56,143 nucleotides of DNA from Acidobacteriota bacterium (GTDB taxonomy: Bacteria > Acidobacteriota > Vicinamibacteria > Marinacidobacterales > Marinacidobacteraceae). Under the pieces are notes generated by a model, which was not told where the DNA came from, ran no database searches, and saw only the letters and a list, made by a program, of their open reading frames with translations. The first letter of the stretch is position 1. Every line of letters starts with the position of its first letter. The DNA lies in NCBI GenBank assembly GCA_009835985.1, contig VXWI01000116.1, forward strand, positions 1 to 56,143, given 5' to 3'. Position numbers and translations under genes: made by a program. This document shows, piece after piece, positions 17,201 to 26,249 of this stretch.

Positions 17201-17696
17201 GCTTGCCGCAGCGGAAACGGAGGCAGCGGACATCATGGGCGGAGCGCTGCTCGACTACGGACCGGTTTCAACCTCCACCCGCGCCCGGCTCGCGGAGTTC
17301 CACCAGGTCGAGAACACCTACCTCTCCACCTTCCAGGCGCTCGGCGGCCTCGGGTTGCTGCTCGGGACCTTCGGCCTCGGGGCCGTGCTGCTGCGGAACG
17401 CGGATGAACGGCGGCAGGAGTGGGCGCTGCTGAGCGCGGCCGGCTATCGGCGGCGGGACTTTGCGGAGCTCGGCTTCTGGGAGAACGCACTCCTGCTCAC
17501 CGCCGGGCTCGCCGCCGGCAGTGCCGCCGCTGTCATCGCGATCCTTCCGGTGCTCGGGCAGCGCGAGGCCGGCGGCAGCATCACCCTCCTGATGCTGCTC
17601 CTCGCGGGAATCCTCGCGTTCGGCCTGGGAGCGGGGGCACTCGCCGCCCGCGCCGCGGCCAACCGCCCGATCCTGGAGTCACTCCGCGCCGGCTGA
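14211..17696 (+). CDS. Large FtsX-type ABC transporter permease
   Basis: A 1161-residue membrane protein. An N-terminal span (VAAATAVAVAVLVGALVVGD) leads into a large extracytoplasmic domain of over 450 residues. A group of spans follows around residues 525-670 (FLYFSYFLLVSAFVLLALLY, VVAGVGAAVGAFVGIGYATG), then two near 700-745, a second large periplasmic domain (about 790-1035) and a final group of spans (LGGLGLLLGTFGLGAVLL, ALLLTAGLAAGSAAAVIAIL, ITLLMLLLAGILAFGLGAGAL). This duplicated FtsX arrangement is that of large MacB-like/LolCE-like permeases. With the ATPase seven bases upstream it forms a complete exporter or lipoprotein-handling unit. The substrate is unknown. Confidence 0.88.
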   Translation: MATAFGVVQFAGRGLRHYRREHLLVAAATAVAVAVLVGALVVGDSVRGSLRAAFTERLGATDYAVLPLHPFSDDPDSGLAARLGARDDYRERFDPAVPVYRLSGTVAAPDGRTVPATIFGVDARYFTFHGLEDVIEPGTVRISSGLRRLGFVPGDGLLVGIGGHEEIAAASLFGEKDDAGITVRRQVAAWPNPAPGVGSGDFALFPEQGASRAVFLPLDDLRRVVDASGAGRESRPVPRANALLVRASGAESGGTEDETAALAAVLAESSTLDDRGLSLTRAAGGGLVLESRSLVLSDGVVEGALAGAERMGIAAAPVLTYLATSIRSADRETPYSLVSGIPTALLPEHRREDGENVLHPGPWLADDLALDPGDRLDLSFLVWEEQGRFHSETAPFVAGPAVPEDALFTDQTLAPEFPGLSDSARMGDWDPPFPVDLSRIRERDELYWEEFRTLPKAFVPLPVAERLWTMRQGSATSVRLVPGEAGPGEPELSSALLAALPPEDFGLVPLPVRQQGLEASRGATDFGLYFLYFSYFLLVSAFVLLALLYRLGVERRLREIGMLLACGWSPRRVSRSLLLEAAVVAGVGAAVGAFVGIGYATGMIGLLSGVWEGAVAGTLATDSGAESATTALGVSVRWSSVAAGGWSGIVMAMGAAWWTVRKLVRCSPRSLLAGRPAGELAGWPGLAPARSPGAGARRWAVVTGAAGLVLLGLGVVEAIPEAGGFFGAGAALLLTAFLAAWSRLKRLADPGRRAATGQGSGGLRGLAFRATTFRPGRSLAAMVLVAFAAFTLVAVEAFRKRSDPGVLPAGVGGFVSITETVFGSPWDPRDPEGSEALYLPPEDIGLRIQPLRLAGDEDASCLNLYRPARPRVIGIPQELAEENRFPFAAHLGESPQETGNPWRLLWRDRDAGAPIPVIGDQNSMTYVLKWPVGEEREFPIGEGGAPVRLRLVGTLWDSVFQGELLMAEEDLLETLPVSEGYRLFLTAWEEPPEGEEALAAAETEAADIMGGALLDYGPVSTSTRARLAEFHQVENTYLSTFQALGGLGLLLGTFGLGAVLLRNADERRQEWALLSAAGYRRRDFAELGFWENALLLTAGLAAGSAAAVIAILPVLGQREAGGSITLLMLLLAGILAFGLGAGALAARAAANRPILESLRAG

Positions 17697-17714
17697 CGCA
17701 TCGCTGATCGGCGA

Positions 17715-18035
17715 TCAGAGTTTCGGATCCGGAGCCCTGGTGTCCGCCGCACCCTCCTGAAGCGCGAACAGGTGGGCGGTGGAGGCCGCGTGGCGGAATG
17801 TCCTCGCCTGGACGTAGTCGGTATCCGCGTACCACGCCTCGGCCGCAGCCTTGTCGGGGAACTCCAGGATCACCATCCGTCCGTCGAAACCATCGCCTTC
17901 GAGCGCGGTGACGGCGCCGCCGCGGGTCACGAAGCGGCCACCGTGCTTTTTCACGGTCGCCGGCGTGCGGTCGGTGTACTTCCGGTAGGTCTCGGGATCG
18001 TGAACGTCGATCATCGCGACGACATAGGCAGCCAT
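17715..18035 (-). CDS. DUF1330 family protein
   Basis: A 106-residue ferredoxin-like-fold protein. It has the DUF1330 pattern: YVVAMIDVHDPETYRKY, GGRFVTRGG, LEGDGFDGRMVILEFPDKAAAEAWY and a final aromatic segment. Members are dimeric alpha-beta-barrel-type proteins of unknown function, related in shape to EthD/antibiotic monooxygenase-like domains. It converges on the ABC permease (18-base gap) and is divergent from the M28 peptidase gene, so it is probably a single-gene unit with its promoter in 18036-18284. Confidence 0.85.
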   Translation of the reverse strand: MAAYVVAMIDVHDPETYRKYTDRTPATVKKHGGRFVTRGGAVTALEGDGFDGRMVILEFPDKAAAEAWYADTDYVQARTFRHAASTAHLFALQEGAADTRAPDPKL

Positions 18036-18284
18036 GGCGTTTCCTTTCCGATGTGGAGTCTCCGGCGGGGGTCAGGCCGGACCAGCGCCAACGTCAGGTT
18101 TGGACAGAGGTGAGCGTGAGCACGCGCCCGCAGAGGCCTGGTCTGGCCCAGAGTCGGAGGTGCGGCGAAGACGGAGGGTGGAATCGGCGGGCTCCAGCAC
18201 GGACGGGGTCCGCGTCGTGATCCCTCCCCGGGCCAGCGAGTCTATCCGGGGCCGTCCGGTGCGAGCCGGATACGATTTCGCCCC

Positions 18285-20471
18285 ATGAGCCGTACCGCAA
18301 TTCCCGCCGTTCTCGTCGTCCTCGCCGCCCTCGCGCTTCCACCGGCAGCGCGGCCGCAGGCGGCCGATCCCCCGCGGGGGTTCCTCGCCGGTCAGTGGGA
18401 GGAACAGCGGGAGATCGAAGAGCGGTTCCGGGCCATCCCCGACCCGGCGCGGCTCCGGGAGTACATGGAGTACATGTCCGGAGAACCGCACATCGGCGGA
18501 TTCGGATACGGCAGCAAGCGGGTGGCCGACTACGCGCTCGAGAAGTTCCTCTCCTTCGGGCTCGACGCCGCGATCGAGGAGACCGAGGCGCTCATGCCGC
18601 TCCCGACGGACCGGCACGTCGAGGTGCTGGGCCCGGAGCCCTACACCCTGCGGCTGGCGGAACTCGGGATCCCCGAGGACGCGGACTCCTCGGACCCGGG
18701 GCAGCTCCCCACCTTCAACCCGTACGCGGCGGACGGAGACGTGACCGGAGAGGTGGTCTACGTCAACTACGGCATTCCCGAGGACTACGAGAAGCTCGCG
18801 GAACTGGGCATCTCGGTGGAAGGGAAGATCGTCCTGGCCCGCTATGGACGAAGCTGGCGCGGCATCAAGGCGAAACTCGCCCAGGAGAACGGAGCGCTGG
18901 GCGCGCTGCTCTATTCCGATCCGAAGGAGGACGGCTACTACCTGGGGCCCACCTATCCGGAAGGCCCCTATCGGCCCAAGTGGGGGGTCCAGCGCGGCTC
19001 CATCCTGGACATGCCCGTCCATCCCGGCGACCCGCTCACCCCGGGTTGGGGCGCCACGGAGGACCGGGAGAAGCTGACCCGCGAGACGGCCCGGACGCTG
19101 GTCAAGATTCCCGTCCTGCCGATCTCCTGGGGCGACGCCCTCCCGATCCTCGAGCAGCTCCGGGGCGCCGTAGCGCCGGACGACGACTGGAAGGGAGCCC
19201 TTCCCATCACCTACCACATCGGTCCCGGGCCGGTGAGTGTCCGGATGCGAACCGCCTACGACTGGCAGGTGCGTCGCATCTACAACGTGATCGCCCGCAT
19301 CGAGGGCTCCACCTACCCGGATGAATGGATTGTCCACGGCAACCACCACGACGCCTGGTGCAACGGCGCCAGCGACCCGATCAGCGGCGCGGTCCAGCTC
19401 ATGGAGACGGCCCGCGGCTTCGGCGAGTTGCTGAAGGCGGGAATCCGCCCCCGGCGCACGGTCGTGTTCGCACTCTGGGATGCCGAGGAGTGGGGTCTTC
19501 TCGGCTCCACCGAGTGGGCGGAGACGCACCGGGACGACCTCGGCGAGAAGGGCGTCGCCTACATCAACACCGACAGCACCGGCAAGGGTTGGCTCGGTTT
19601 TGCGGGCAGCCACACGCTCGAGCGTTTCCTGAACGAGGTCGCCGGTGACATCGAGGATCCCGAGCGGGGGGTGAGCCTTTACGAGGCCGCGCGGGCGCGC
19701 CGCCTTGAAACCGCCGCGAACCCGGAGGCCCGCCGGGAGATCGAGCAGAGCGACGACCTGCGCCTCGCCGCCCTCGGGTCAGGCTCCGACTACACGGTCT
19801 TCATCGACCACCTGACGATGGCCTCCCTGAACCTCGGTATCGGCGGCGACAGCCCGGGCGGCGTCTATCACTCGAACTACGACTCCTTCCACTGGTACCT
19901 GAAGTTCTCGGATGCCGACTTCGTCTTCGGGCGCGCGCTCTCGCAGTTGGTCGGCACCGCCATGCTGCGGCTCGCGAACGCCGCGATCCTGCCGTTCGGT
20001 TTCACGGCGCTGGCGGACGCCATGGAGACCTACGTGGCGGAGATCCGCGAAACGCATGCGGCGATGGAGTCTTCCGAGGAGATCGACTTCGAGGCCATCG
20101 AGAGTGCTCTCGATTCGCTTCGCGGCGCGGGGCAGGGGTACGAGGAGACCCTCGCCAGCCTGGGCGGTGCCTCCGCGGAAGCGGTGCTCGGGAACGCCCG
20201 CATCTCCGAACTGAACCAGCTTCTCTACACCTCGGAGCGCCGGCTCGGCTATGACGAGGGTCTCCCCAACCGGGAGTGGTTCCGTCACCAGGTCTATGCA
20301 CCCGGCTTTTACACGGGATACGGCGTGAAGACGATCCCCGGCGTCCGCGAAGGCATCGAGGAGGAAGAGTGGGAGGCGGCGCGCTTCTACGTGCGGGTGG
20401 TGAGCGAGGCGCTTTCTTCGCTCGCCGAACAGGTCGAGCAAGCGGAGCGAATCGTCGCCTCACTGCGCTGA
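18285..20471 (+). CDS. Secreted M28 family zinc peptidase, glutamate carboxypeptidase II-like
   Basis: A 728-residue exported metallopeptidase with the three-part layout of the GCPII/transferrin-receptor family: signal peptide (1-25), a protease-associated domain (about 140-280, with VVYVNYGIPEDYEKL), the M28 catalytic domain and a C-terminal helical dimerisation domain (about 590-728). The zinc-site residues are visible: H354 and D356 in NHHDAW, the bridging D364 in ASDPISG, the catalytic E401 in WDAEEWGLLGS, D430 in YINTDS, and a histidine in VYHSNYDS. It is expected to release C-terminal acidic or other residues from peptides in the periplasm, complementing the S9 enzymes. ATG at 18285 directly precedes the signal peptide. 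Confidence 0.92.
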   Translation: MSRTAIPAVLVVLAALALPPAARPQAADPPRGFLAGQWEEQREIEERFRAIPDPARLREYMEYMSGEPHIGGFGYGSKRVADYALEKFLSFGLDAAIEETEALMPLPTDRHVEVLGPEPYTLRLAELGIPEDADSSDPGQLPTFNPYAADGDVTGEVVYVNYGIPEDYEKLAELGISVEGKIVLARYGRSWRGIKAKLAQENGALGALLYSDPKEDGYYLGPTYPEGPYRPKWGVQRGSILDMPVHPGDPLTPGWGATEDREKLTRETARTLVKIPVLPISWGDALPILEQLRGAVAPDDDWKGALPITYHIGPGPVSVRMRTAYDWQVRRIYNVIARIEGSTYPDEWIVHGNHHDAWCNGASDPISGAVQLMETARGFGELLKAGIRPRRTVVFALWDAEEWGLLGSTEWAETHRDDLGEKGVAYINTDSTGKGWLGFAGSHTLERFLNEVAGDIEDPERGVSLYEAARARRLETAANPEARREIEQSDDLRLAALGSGSDYTVFIDHLTMASLNLGIGGDSPGGVYHSNYDSFHWYLKFSDADFVFGRALSQLVGTAMLRLANAAILPFGFTALADAMETYVAEIRETHAAMESSEEIDFEAIESALDSLRGAGQGYEETLASLGGASAEAVLGNARISELNQLLYTSERRLGYDEGLPNREWFRHQVYAPGFYTGYGVKTIPGVREGIEEEEWEAARFYVRVVSEALSSLAEQVEQAERIVASLR

Positions 20472-20541
20472 GCAGGTCACGGGGCCGTGCGGCCCCGTGT
20501 CCCTGGGGAGACCCGAAGGACGGGGCTGAGGACTGCCCTCG

Positions 20542-21519
20542 GTGCGGAAGTTCCTCGCCTTCGCCGCCGTCTATCTGATCTGGGGTTCCACCTATCTCGC
20601 GATCGGGGTCGGGGTGCGGGACATCCCGCCGTTCCTGATGGCGGGGGTCCGTTTCTTCACCGCCGGCACGATCCTCTTCGGGTTCGCACGGCGCGGCGAG
20701 GCGCCGCTCACCCGGCGGGAGTGGGCGGAGGCCGCGCTGGCGGGGGTCCTGTTCTTCACCGCCGCGCACGGGCTCGGCCACTGGGCCCAGGTCCGCATTC
20801 CATCGGGCGCCGCGGCGGTGCTGGTGGCGACGGTGGTCTTCTGGATCGCCGGGTTCGACGCGGCGTTCGTGGCCCGAAGGCGTCCCTCACTCGTCGCGAT
20901 CCTCTGCACCGTCACCGGTTTTTCCGGAGTCGTGGTGCTGGTCGCACCCTGGCGCGCGGAGGCGGCGCTCGACCCCGCCGGGGTCATCGCAATGTTGCTC
21001 GGGCCGGTCGCCTGGGCCACGGCCAGCCTGTGGTCGCGTCGGCCTTCCATGCCGCGCTGCCTGCCGCTCTCGGCCGGGGCCCAGATGCTGGTGGGCGGTG
21101 CCGCGCTGCTGCTCCTGGGGACCGTGTCGGGTCAGTGGAGTCAGGTCACCCTCGCCGATGTCGGGGTCCCGGCGTTCGTGGCGCTCGCGTACCTCGTGGT
21201 TTTCGGGTCCATCGTGGCTTTCGTGGCCTATACCTGGCTTCTCACGCACGTGGAGCCGGCGCTCGCCGCCACCTACGCCTTCGTGAACCCGTTGATCGCG
21301 GTCCTGCTCGGCGGCGTGATCCTGGGTGAGGAGCTCTCACCGCGCGTCTGGCTGGCGCTCGCGCTGATCGTGGTACCGGTAGCGCTCCTGCAGTGGAACG
21401 AGGCGCGCACACGGTCGGCGCTCGCCGGCGGCGTGGGACGCCCCCCCGCGCCTCCACCCCGGAGCGCGCTGCATACCGCGGACGCGGCCGGTCGCCCCCG
21501 GCGCCCGAGCGTCCGGTGA
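20542..21519 (+). CDS. EamA-family (drug/metabolite transporter) exporter
   Basis: A 325-residue protein with about ten transmembrane segments in two five-span EamA repeats. The first begins YLIWGSTYLAIG, a signature of the YedA/RarD-like branch. The second ends with HVEPALAATYAFVNPLIAVLLGG followed by LGE, the usual final-pair motif. The tail of about 35 residues is proline- and arginine-rich and probably cytoplasmic. A GTG start at 20542 places the first span at the N-terminus. It follows the M28 gene by 70 bases on the same strand and may be co-transcribed; the exported metabolite is unknown. Confidence 0.85.
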   Translation: MRKFLAFAAVYLIWGSTYLAIGVGVRDIPPFLMAGVRFFTAGTILFGFARRGEAPLTRREWAEAALAGVLFFTAAHGLGHWAQVRIPSGAAAVLVATVVFWIAGFDAAFVARRRPSLVAILCTVTGFSGVVVLVAPWRAEAALDPAGVIAMLLGPVAWATASLWSRRPSMPRCLPLSAGAQMLVGGAALLLLGTVSGQWSQVTLADVGVPAFVALAYLVVFGSIVAFVAYTWLLTHVEPALAATYAFVNPLIAVLLGGVILGEELSPRVWLALALIVVPVALLQWNEARTRSALAGGVGRPPAPPPRSALHTADAAGRPRRPSVR

Positions 21520-21546
21520 TCCGCCATCACGAAGCAGGAGAGGCCG

Positions 21547-22608
21547 TCAGAACGCCAGGGGGCGAAAATCGGGTATCAGGCCCGCTTCCACGAGGACGAT
21601 CCAGTCCAGCAGGCGTTCCTCCCTCTCTGGCCAGGACTCGAGGCACAGCTTGAGGTAGTCCAGCACGGTCCCTGATTCCCCGCGCTGGAGCAGCGCCTTC
21701 GCGAGACTCATGTCCGGAGCCCCGGATCTTTCGATTGGCAACCGCCCGGTTCGGCCGGCGGCGAGGAGCCGCGTTCGCGCTTCTTCGAGGTCGTTCGCAC
21801 CCAGGGCGAGATGACCCAGGACGAGGTTGCCGTAGTGAACGGGGTCTGCGCGGTCGCGAAGGTTGGGCGCGGCTTCGAGCATCGCGAGCGCGTGGACCCG
21901 GGCCTTTTGGGGATCGCCCGCGGCGAAGGCGGCCAGCGCGAGGTCCGGCAGCAGATCGACGCGCTCCGCCGCGCCGGAGAGATCGTGGGCGCGTTCGAAA
22001 TGGACGAGCGCCCGGGCGGCGCCGGCCGGGTCGCGTCCTTCCGGAAAGCGCCGGGCCTCGCGCCATTCCAGTCCAGCCAGCTTCCGAGCCCACTCTGGGT
22101 TTGAGGGTTGGAGATCCTCCGCGCGCCGTAGCAGCGCCGCGGCGAGGGCCGTCTCGATCGAGGCGTGGAAGCCGGCGGCATGGCGGAGGATCGCGACATT
22201 GTCCGGTTCCTCCTGCACCAAGCGTTGCCACGTTCGCTTTGCTTCCAGGTAGCCGTCGGCGTCGAACATCGGACTGATGCGAGCGGGGCCGCTGCCCAGT
22301 ACTGTGGACTCGGGCATGTTCCGGATGAACCAGAGGACATGCTTCGTGTGCCGGCGCGGATCGGCGCGGCGACCGGCGTAGTAGTAGCCCACGAGCTGTG
22401 CCCGCGCGGTGAGGTCTTGCGGGTTGTCCCGAAGCCGCACTTCGAGGGCCGCCGCCTCCGCGGCGCTCAGACCGCGGCCTTTCGTCGCCTCCTGGCCCAG
22501 GTCCTGAGGCCATGCCGGCGCCGCGGGACCGATCCCGATCGCGAAGGCGAAGGCAAGGAGGAACGCGCAGCCGGGCGGGACGAGCCTCCCGCCCGAGACG
22601 CCGGCCAT
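21547..22608 (-). CDS. Secreted tetratricopeptide-like protein, second of a paralogous pair
   Basis: A 353-residue exported protein. The ATG at 22608 gives a signal peptide (MAGVSGGRLVPPG, then a hydrophobic stretch to APAWPQ). The body is all-helical with loosely repeated 30-40-residue units (ARAQLVGYYYAG, EPDNVAILRHAAGF, NPEWARKLAGLEWREARRFPEG, PVHYGNLVLGHLAL), as in TPR/Sel1-like solenoids. Such domains bind protein partners. It lies eight bases downstream of its paralogue, with which it shares the same unit order and the motifs HxLWFIRNxPE and HYGNLVLG. No enzymatic residues are evident. The pair diverges from a TonB-dependent receptor gene and may assist it. Confidence 0.7.
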   Translation of the reverse strand: MAGVSGGRLVPPGCAFLLAFAFAIGIGPAAPAWPQDLGQEATKGRGLSAAEAAALEVRLRDNPQDLTARAQLVGYYYAGRRADPRRHTKHVLWFIRNMPESTVLGSGPARISPMFDADGYLEAKRTWQRLVQEEPDNVAILRHAAGFHASIETALAAALLRRAEDLQPSNPEWARKLAGLEWREARRFPEGRDPAGAARALVHFERAHDLSGAAERVDLLPDLALAAFAAGDPQKARVHALAMLEAAPNLRDRADPVHYGNLVLGHLALGANDLEEARTRLLAAGRTGRLPIERSGAPDMSLAKALLQRGESGTVLDYLKLCLESWPEREERLLDWIVLVEAGLIPDFRPLAF

Positions 22609-22616
22609 CAGGTCCT

Positions 22617-23651
22617 TCAGAATCGCAGATGACGGCTGAAGTCGGGCGTCCGGCCTCCTTCGATGAGCGCGATCCAGTTCTTCAGGCTGGCCTGGCCCAT
22701 CTCCCAGAAGTCCAGACACAGCGCCAGGTATCGCAACACCGTCTGCGTTTCTCCCCGTTCCAGCAGATCCCTGGCGAGGGCCATGTCGGGGCCGAAGGAG
22801 TTCAACTGGGGGGACCCTGGCGTCCGGCCGGCGGCGAGCAGGTACTGAGCCGCGCCGCGGAGGTCGCCGTCCGCAAGCGCGACCCTGCCCAGGACCAGGT
22901 TCCCGTAGTGGACCCGATTCCCGCGGTTCCAGTCGTCCGGGATATCCGCCAGCATCGTCTCCGCGTAGGTGCGCGCCTTGTCCGTGTCACCGATCACGAA
23001 CGCCGCCATGGCCAGTTCCGGGAGGAGCGGGCCGCGGCCCGACGCTTCGGACAACGCATAGGCGCGCTCGAAGTCCGCGAGCGCGCGCTCGGCGAGCGCC
23101 GCGTCCCAACCCTCGGGGAACTGTCGTGCTTCCCGCCAATGAATCTGGCCCAGTTCCCGGGCCCACTCGGCACTCGACGGTTCGACATCCTCCGCCCGCA
23201 TCAGGAGTTCGGCGGAGAACGTCTCATCGGACAGGGTAAAGAAGGCGGCAGCGTGCCGCAGGAGGGTGACGTTGCGCGGCTCGCTTTCGATCTGCTGCAG
23301 CCAGGCTTCCTTTGCCGCGGCGAAGCCTTCGGGGTCCAGCACGGGCATGATCTGTGCTTCGGGTCCCTCGAGCACCTCTGCCTCCGGCGCGTTCCGGATG
23401 AACCACAGGATGTGTCCGGCCCTTCGGGAGGGATCGGTCCGGTGGTGGCGAAAGTAGTACCCCAGGAGCCGCGCCCGCGCGTTCAGGTCCTCCGGGTTCG
23501 CCGCGAGGCCCCGTTCCAGTTCGGCGGCCTCCGCCGCCGTGAGGTCCCAGCCCTTCAGCGCCTCCTGCCGCAGGTCCTCGGTGAGGCCCGGGGATCCGAA
23601 CCACAGGAGCGCCGCGAGAGCGCCGAAGAGAAACAGACGGTGAACCGGCAT
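22617..23651 (-). CDS. Secreted tetratricopeptide-like protein, first of a paralogous pair
   Basis: A 344-residue exported protein. The ATG at 23651 (MPVHRLFLFGALAALLWFG) starts a signal peptide, whereas the longer upstream frame has an unlikely arginine-rich translation. The mature part is a helical solenoid resembling the downstream paralogue: LRQEALKGWDLTAAEAAELE, YYFRHHRTDPSR, HILWFIRNAPE, EPRNVTLLRHAAAF, SSAEWARELGQIHWREARQFPEGW, VHYGNLVLGRVAL. The stop is eight bases from the next start, so the pair is an operon. A 112-base gap to the divergent TonB receptor gene should hold promoters for both directions. Confidence 0.7.
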   Translation of the reverse strand: MPVHRLFLFGALAALLWFGSPGLTEDLRQEALKGWDLTAAEAAELERGLAANPEDLNARARLLGYYFRHHRTDPSRRAGHILWFIRNAPEAEVLEGPEAQIMPVLDPEGFAAAKEAWLQQIESEPRNVTLLRHAAAFFTLSDETFSAELLMRAEDVEPSSAEWARELGQIHWREARQFPEGWDAALAERALADFERAYALSEASGRGPLLPELAMAAFVIGDTDKARTYAETMLADIPDDWNRGNRVHYGNLVLGRVALADGDLRGAAQYLLAAGRTPGSPQLNSFGPDMALARDLLERGETQTVLRYLALCLDFWEMGQASLKNWIALIEGGRTPDFSRHLRF

Positions 23652-23763
23652 GGCGCACCTCCTCGAGAGGGTTGCGAATGGAAAGCAAGCAAACGACGAG
23701 CCATCCGCAACCGCCCGCGTGCCCCGTTGGAGAGTCGGGGCGCGGGCTAAGCTGCCGGCGCGA

Positions 23764-26238
23764 ATGAGCCGAGCCTGCGCTGTTCTCGTGCTCGGATGGC
23801 TGGCCGCCACGGTTCCGGGCAGCGCCGCTGTTGCCACGGCTGCACCCGCTCAGGCAGCGCAGCGACCCGATGTGGAGTCGCGCGAGATCACCGGCCGGGT
23901 CGTGAACAGCGTCACCGGCGAAGCGGTCGCCGGCGCGACGGTCGCCGCCGGCGGCAGGACCGCCACCACTGGCGACGACGGCTCCTTCGCACTGGCCGTC
24001 GGCGCGACGGCCCGTGCCGTATCCGCCGCGGCGCCGGGCTACTTCGAGAACGTGGTGCCGCTTCCGGGCGAAGGCCCGGTCCTGATCGAGCTCCTCCCAC
24101 GGACGTTCGAAGAGGAAGCCGTCGAGGTGACGGCCGAGGCGCCCGAGCTGGAACGCCCGGCGGCGACCCGGGTAGCGCCCGATGAGGTCCTCGAGACCGC
24201 CGGCACGGTGGACAACATCTTCCGGGCGCTGGCGACGCTGCCCGGGGTGACGCCCACCACGGACTTCGGCAGCTTCCTCTCCGTGCGCGGCGGCACTCCC
24301 GACCAGAACCTCACCCTGATGGACGGCGTGGAGATCCACAACCCCTACCGGCTTTTCGGGCTGGTGAGCGCCTTCAACCCGGAGACCGTCTCCGATTTCT
24401 CGCTGGCCGCCGGCGGCTTCGGCGCCCAGTACGGGGACCGCCTCTCCTCGCTGCTGGTGGTGCGCAACCGGCCCGGCGAACGCGCCTTCGGGGGAACCTC
24501 GTCGCTGAGCATCACCGACGGCAACCTGGTGTTCGAGGGACCGCTCCCGGGGGGCGGCTCGTGGCTCGCGACCGCCCGGCGCACCTACTACGACGTGATC
24601 GTCGGCAGGGTGCTGGACCAGGACTTCCCCTCGTTCGAGGACTTCCAGTTGCGGGCGGACTGGGAGTTCGGGCCGGGACACCGGCTGTCGCTCGTGGGAC
24701 TCTCGAGCCGCGAGGACACGGACTTCAACTTCACCGAGGACGAGGGCGAGGAGGCCGGCGAGCGCGTGGACTTCCTCGGGGACATCGGAAACGAACTGGG
24801 CGCGGCCCGTTTCGATGCCCTGCTCTCGGACCGGGTGACGGCCACCACGATCCTCTCCTGGTACCGCAACACCGAAGTGCTGGACTTCGACGCGGAGATC
24901 TTCACCGAGAACCGGGTCGTGAACGTCGAGGACCCCGAACAGCAGGACCTGCCGACCCGCATCGCGTTCGAGCGCGAGCGGGCGGTGCGCGACCTCTCCC
25001 TCCGCCAGGAGGTCGGAATCCAGTTCGGCGCGCGGCACTTCCTGGAGACCGGCTTCGAGCTCCACGGACTCGAGTCGTCGCTCGACCAGGTCATCCAGGG
25101 TCCCCGGAACGAGAGCGCGGCCAACCCGAGCAGCGTCCAGGGCGGAGCGGCGCTGCCGGACCTGCTGGTCTCCGAGCATTCCGGCGTCCGCGGCGGCGCC
25201 TGGGTGCAGGACGCCTACCGGATGACGGACCGCTTTACCGTGGAGCCGGGGCTGCGTCTTGACTGGAGCACCCTGAACGGCCGGGCCACCCTCTCCCCGC
25301 GCTTCGCGGCGAGCTGGAGCCTCGGAGCCGGAGTGCAGGCGCGCGCCGCGGGCGGGCTCTACACCCAGAGCCCGGGCTGGGAGAAGCTGGTCTCCTCCGA
25401 CTACCTGCTCGACCTGAATGCAATCGGCGACCTCCTCCACGAACAGGCCGTGCACGCCGTGGTGGGACTGGAGAAGGAGCTGGCGGGCGGGACCCGGCTC
25501 CGCGTCGAGGGGTACTGGAAGCGCTTCGACGACCTGCTGGTGGGGCGCCTCGAGACGGAGGCGGAAAGGCTGCGCCGGGTCGCCGACTACGACTTCCCGG
25601 CCGAGCTTGCCGGCAGCGTGCCGGAGGGCGCCCGGATCACCATCAACCCGGTGAACGAGGGCGCCGGCGTCGCACGCGGACTGGACGTGTACCTCGAGCG
25701 GCTCGATCCCGCGGCGCGGATCGCCGGATGGGTTTCCTACTCCTACGGCCGGGCCGAACGGGAGACCTACGGGCGGCGCTACCCGTTCGAGTACGACCGG
25801 CCCCACGCGCTGAACGTGGTGGGCCGCGTCGGGATCACCGAGTCGTGGAGCGTCGCCGCCACCGGGCGGCTGGCGAGCGGGTTCCCCTACACCCCGGCGG
25901 TCGGGGTGCGGGTCGCCGCGACGGAGGACGAACACGGGCGGCTGGTGCCGGAGACGGACGACGACGGGAACCTCGCCTACGCGGCGGATCTCGGCGGGCT
26001 CGACAACCTGCAGCGGGCGCGGCTCCCGCTCTACGCGCGGCTCGATCTCCGGCTCACCTACCGCCGCGGCCGCTGGTCGGCCTACGCCGAGGTGATCAAC
26101 GCCCTGAACCGGCAAAACGGGGTGGCGATCGAGACCGAGGTAGTCCCGAACCCGGGCGGGGACGTTCCCACGGTCGAGGAAATCCCCAGCTTCGGCTTTC
26201 CCCGGGTTCCGACGGTGGGCGTCCGCGTGCGGTTCTGA
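23764..26238 (+). CDS. TonB-dependent receptor with carboxypeptidase-regulatory-like N-terminal domain
   Basis: An 824-residue outer-membrane receptor. The ATG at 23764 begins a signal peptide (MSRACAVLVLGWLAATVPG). A CarboxypepD_reg-like domain follows (about 40-120; ITGRVVNSVTGEAVAGATV, with a DGSF turn), then a plug domain (FLSVRGGTPDQNLTLMDGVEIHNPYRLFG, close to the family plug motif) and a long beta-barrel with alternating aromatic strands, ending in the C-terminal phenylalanine (VGVRVRF) expected for outer-membrane assembly. Length and end signature are normal. It probably imports a siderophore, glycan or peptide under TonB control; the ligand cannot be told. It diverges from two secreted solenoid proteins. 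Confidence 0.92.
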   Translation: MSRACAVLVLGWLAATVPGSAAVATAAPAQAAQRPDVESREITGRVVNSVTGEAVAGATVAAGGRTATTGDDGSFALAVGATARAVSAAAPGYFENVVPLPGEGPVLIELLPRTFEEEAVEVTAEAPELERPAATRVAPDEVLETAGTVDNIFRALATLPGVTPTTDFGSFLSVRGGTPDQNLTLMDGVEIHNPYRLFGLVSAFNPETVSDFSLAAGGFGAQYGDRLSSLLVVRNRPGERAFGGTSSLSITDGNLVFEGPLPGGGSWLATARRTYYDVIVGRVLDQDFPSFEDFQLRADWEFGPGHRLSLVGLSSREDTDFNFTEDEGEEAGERVDFLGDIGNELGAARFDALLSDRVTATTILSWYRNTEVLDFDAEIFTENRVVNVEDPEQQDLPTRIAFERERAVRDLSLRQEVGIQFGARHFLETGFELHGLESSLDQVIQGPRNESAANPSSVQGGAALPDLLVSEHSGVRGGAWVQDAYRMTDRFTVEPGLRLDWSTLNGRATLSPRFAASWSLGAGVQARAAGGLYTQSPGWEKLVSSDYLLDLNAIGDLLHEQAVHAVVGLEKELAGGTRLRVEGYWKRFDDLLVGRLETEAERLRRVADYDFPAELAGSVPEGARITINPVNEGAGVARGLDVYLERLDPAARIAGWVSYSYGRAERETYGRRYPFEYDRPHALNVVGRVGITESWSVAATGRLASGFPYTPAVGVRVAATEDEHGRLVPETDDDGNLAYAADLGGLDNLQRARLPLYARLDLRLTYRRGRWSAYAEVINALNRQNGVAIETEVVPNPGGDVPTVEEIPSFGFPRVPTVGVRVRF

Positions 26239-26249
26239 TTCGCCCCCGC

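Noticed and set aside
23652-23763. Divergent promoter between the solenoid operon and the TonB receptor gene
   Set aside because: Its position implies promoters for both strands, but no box pair could be picked with confidence, so none is annotated.
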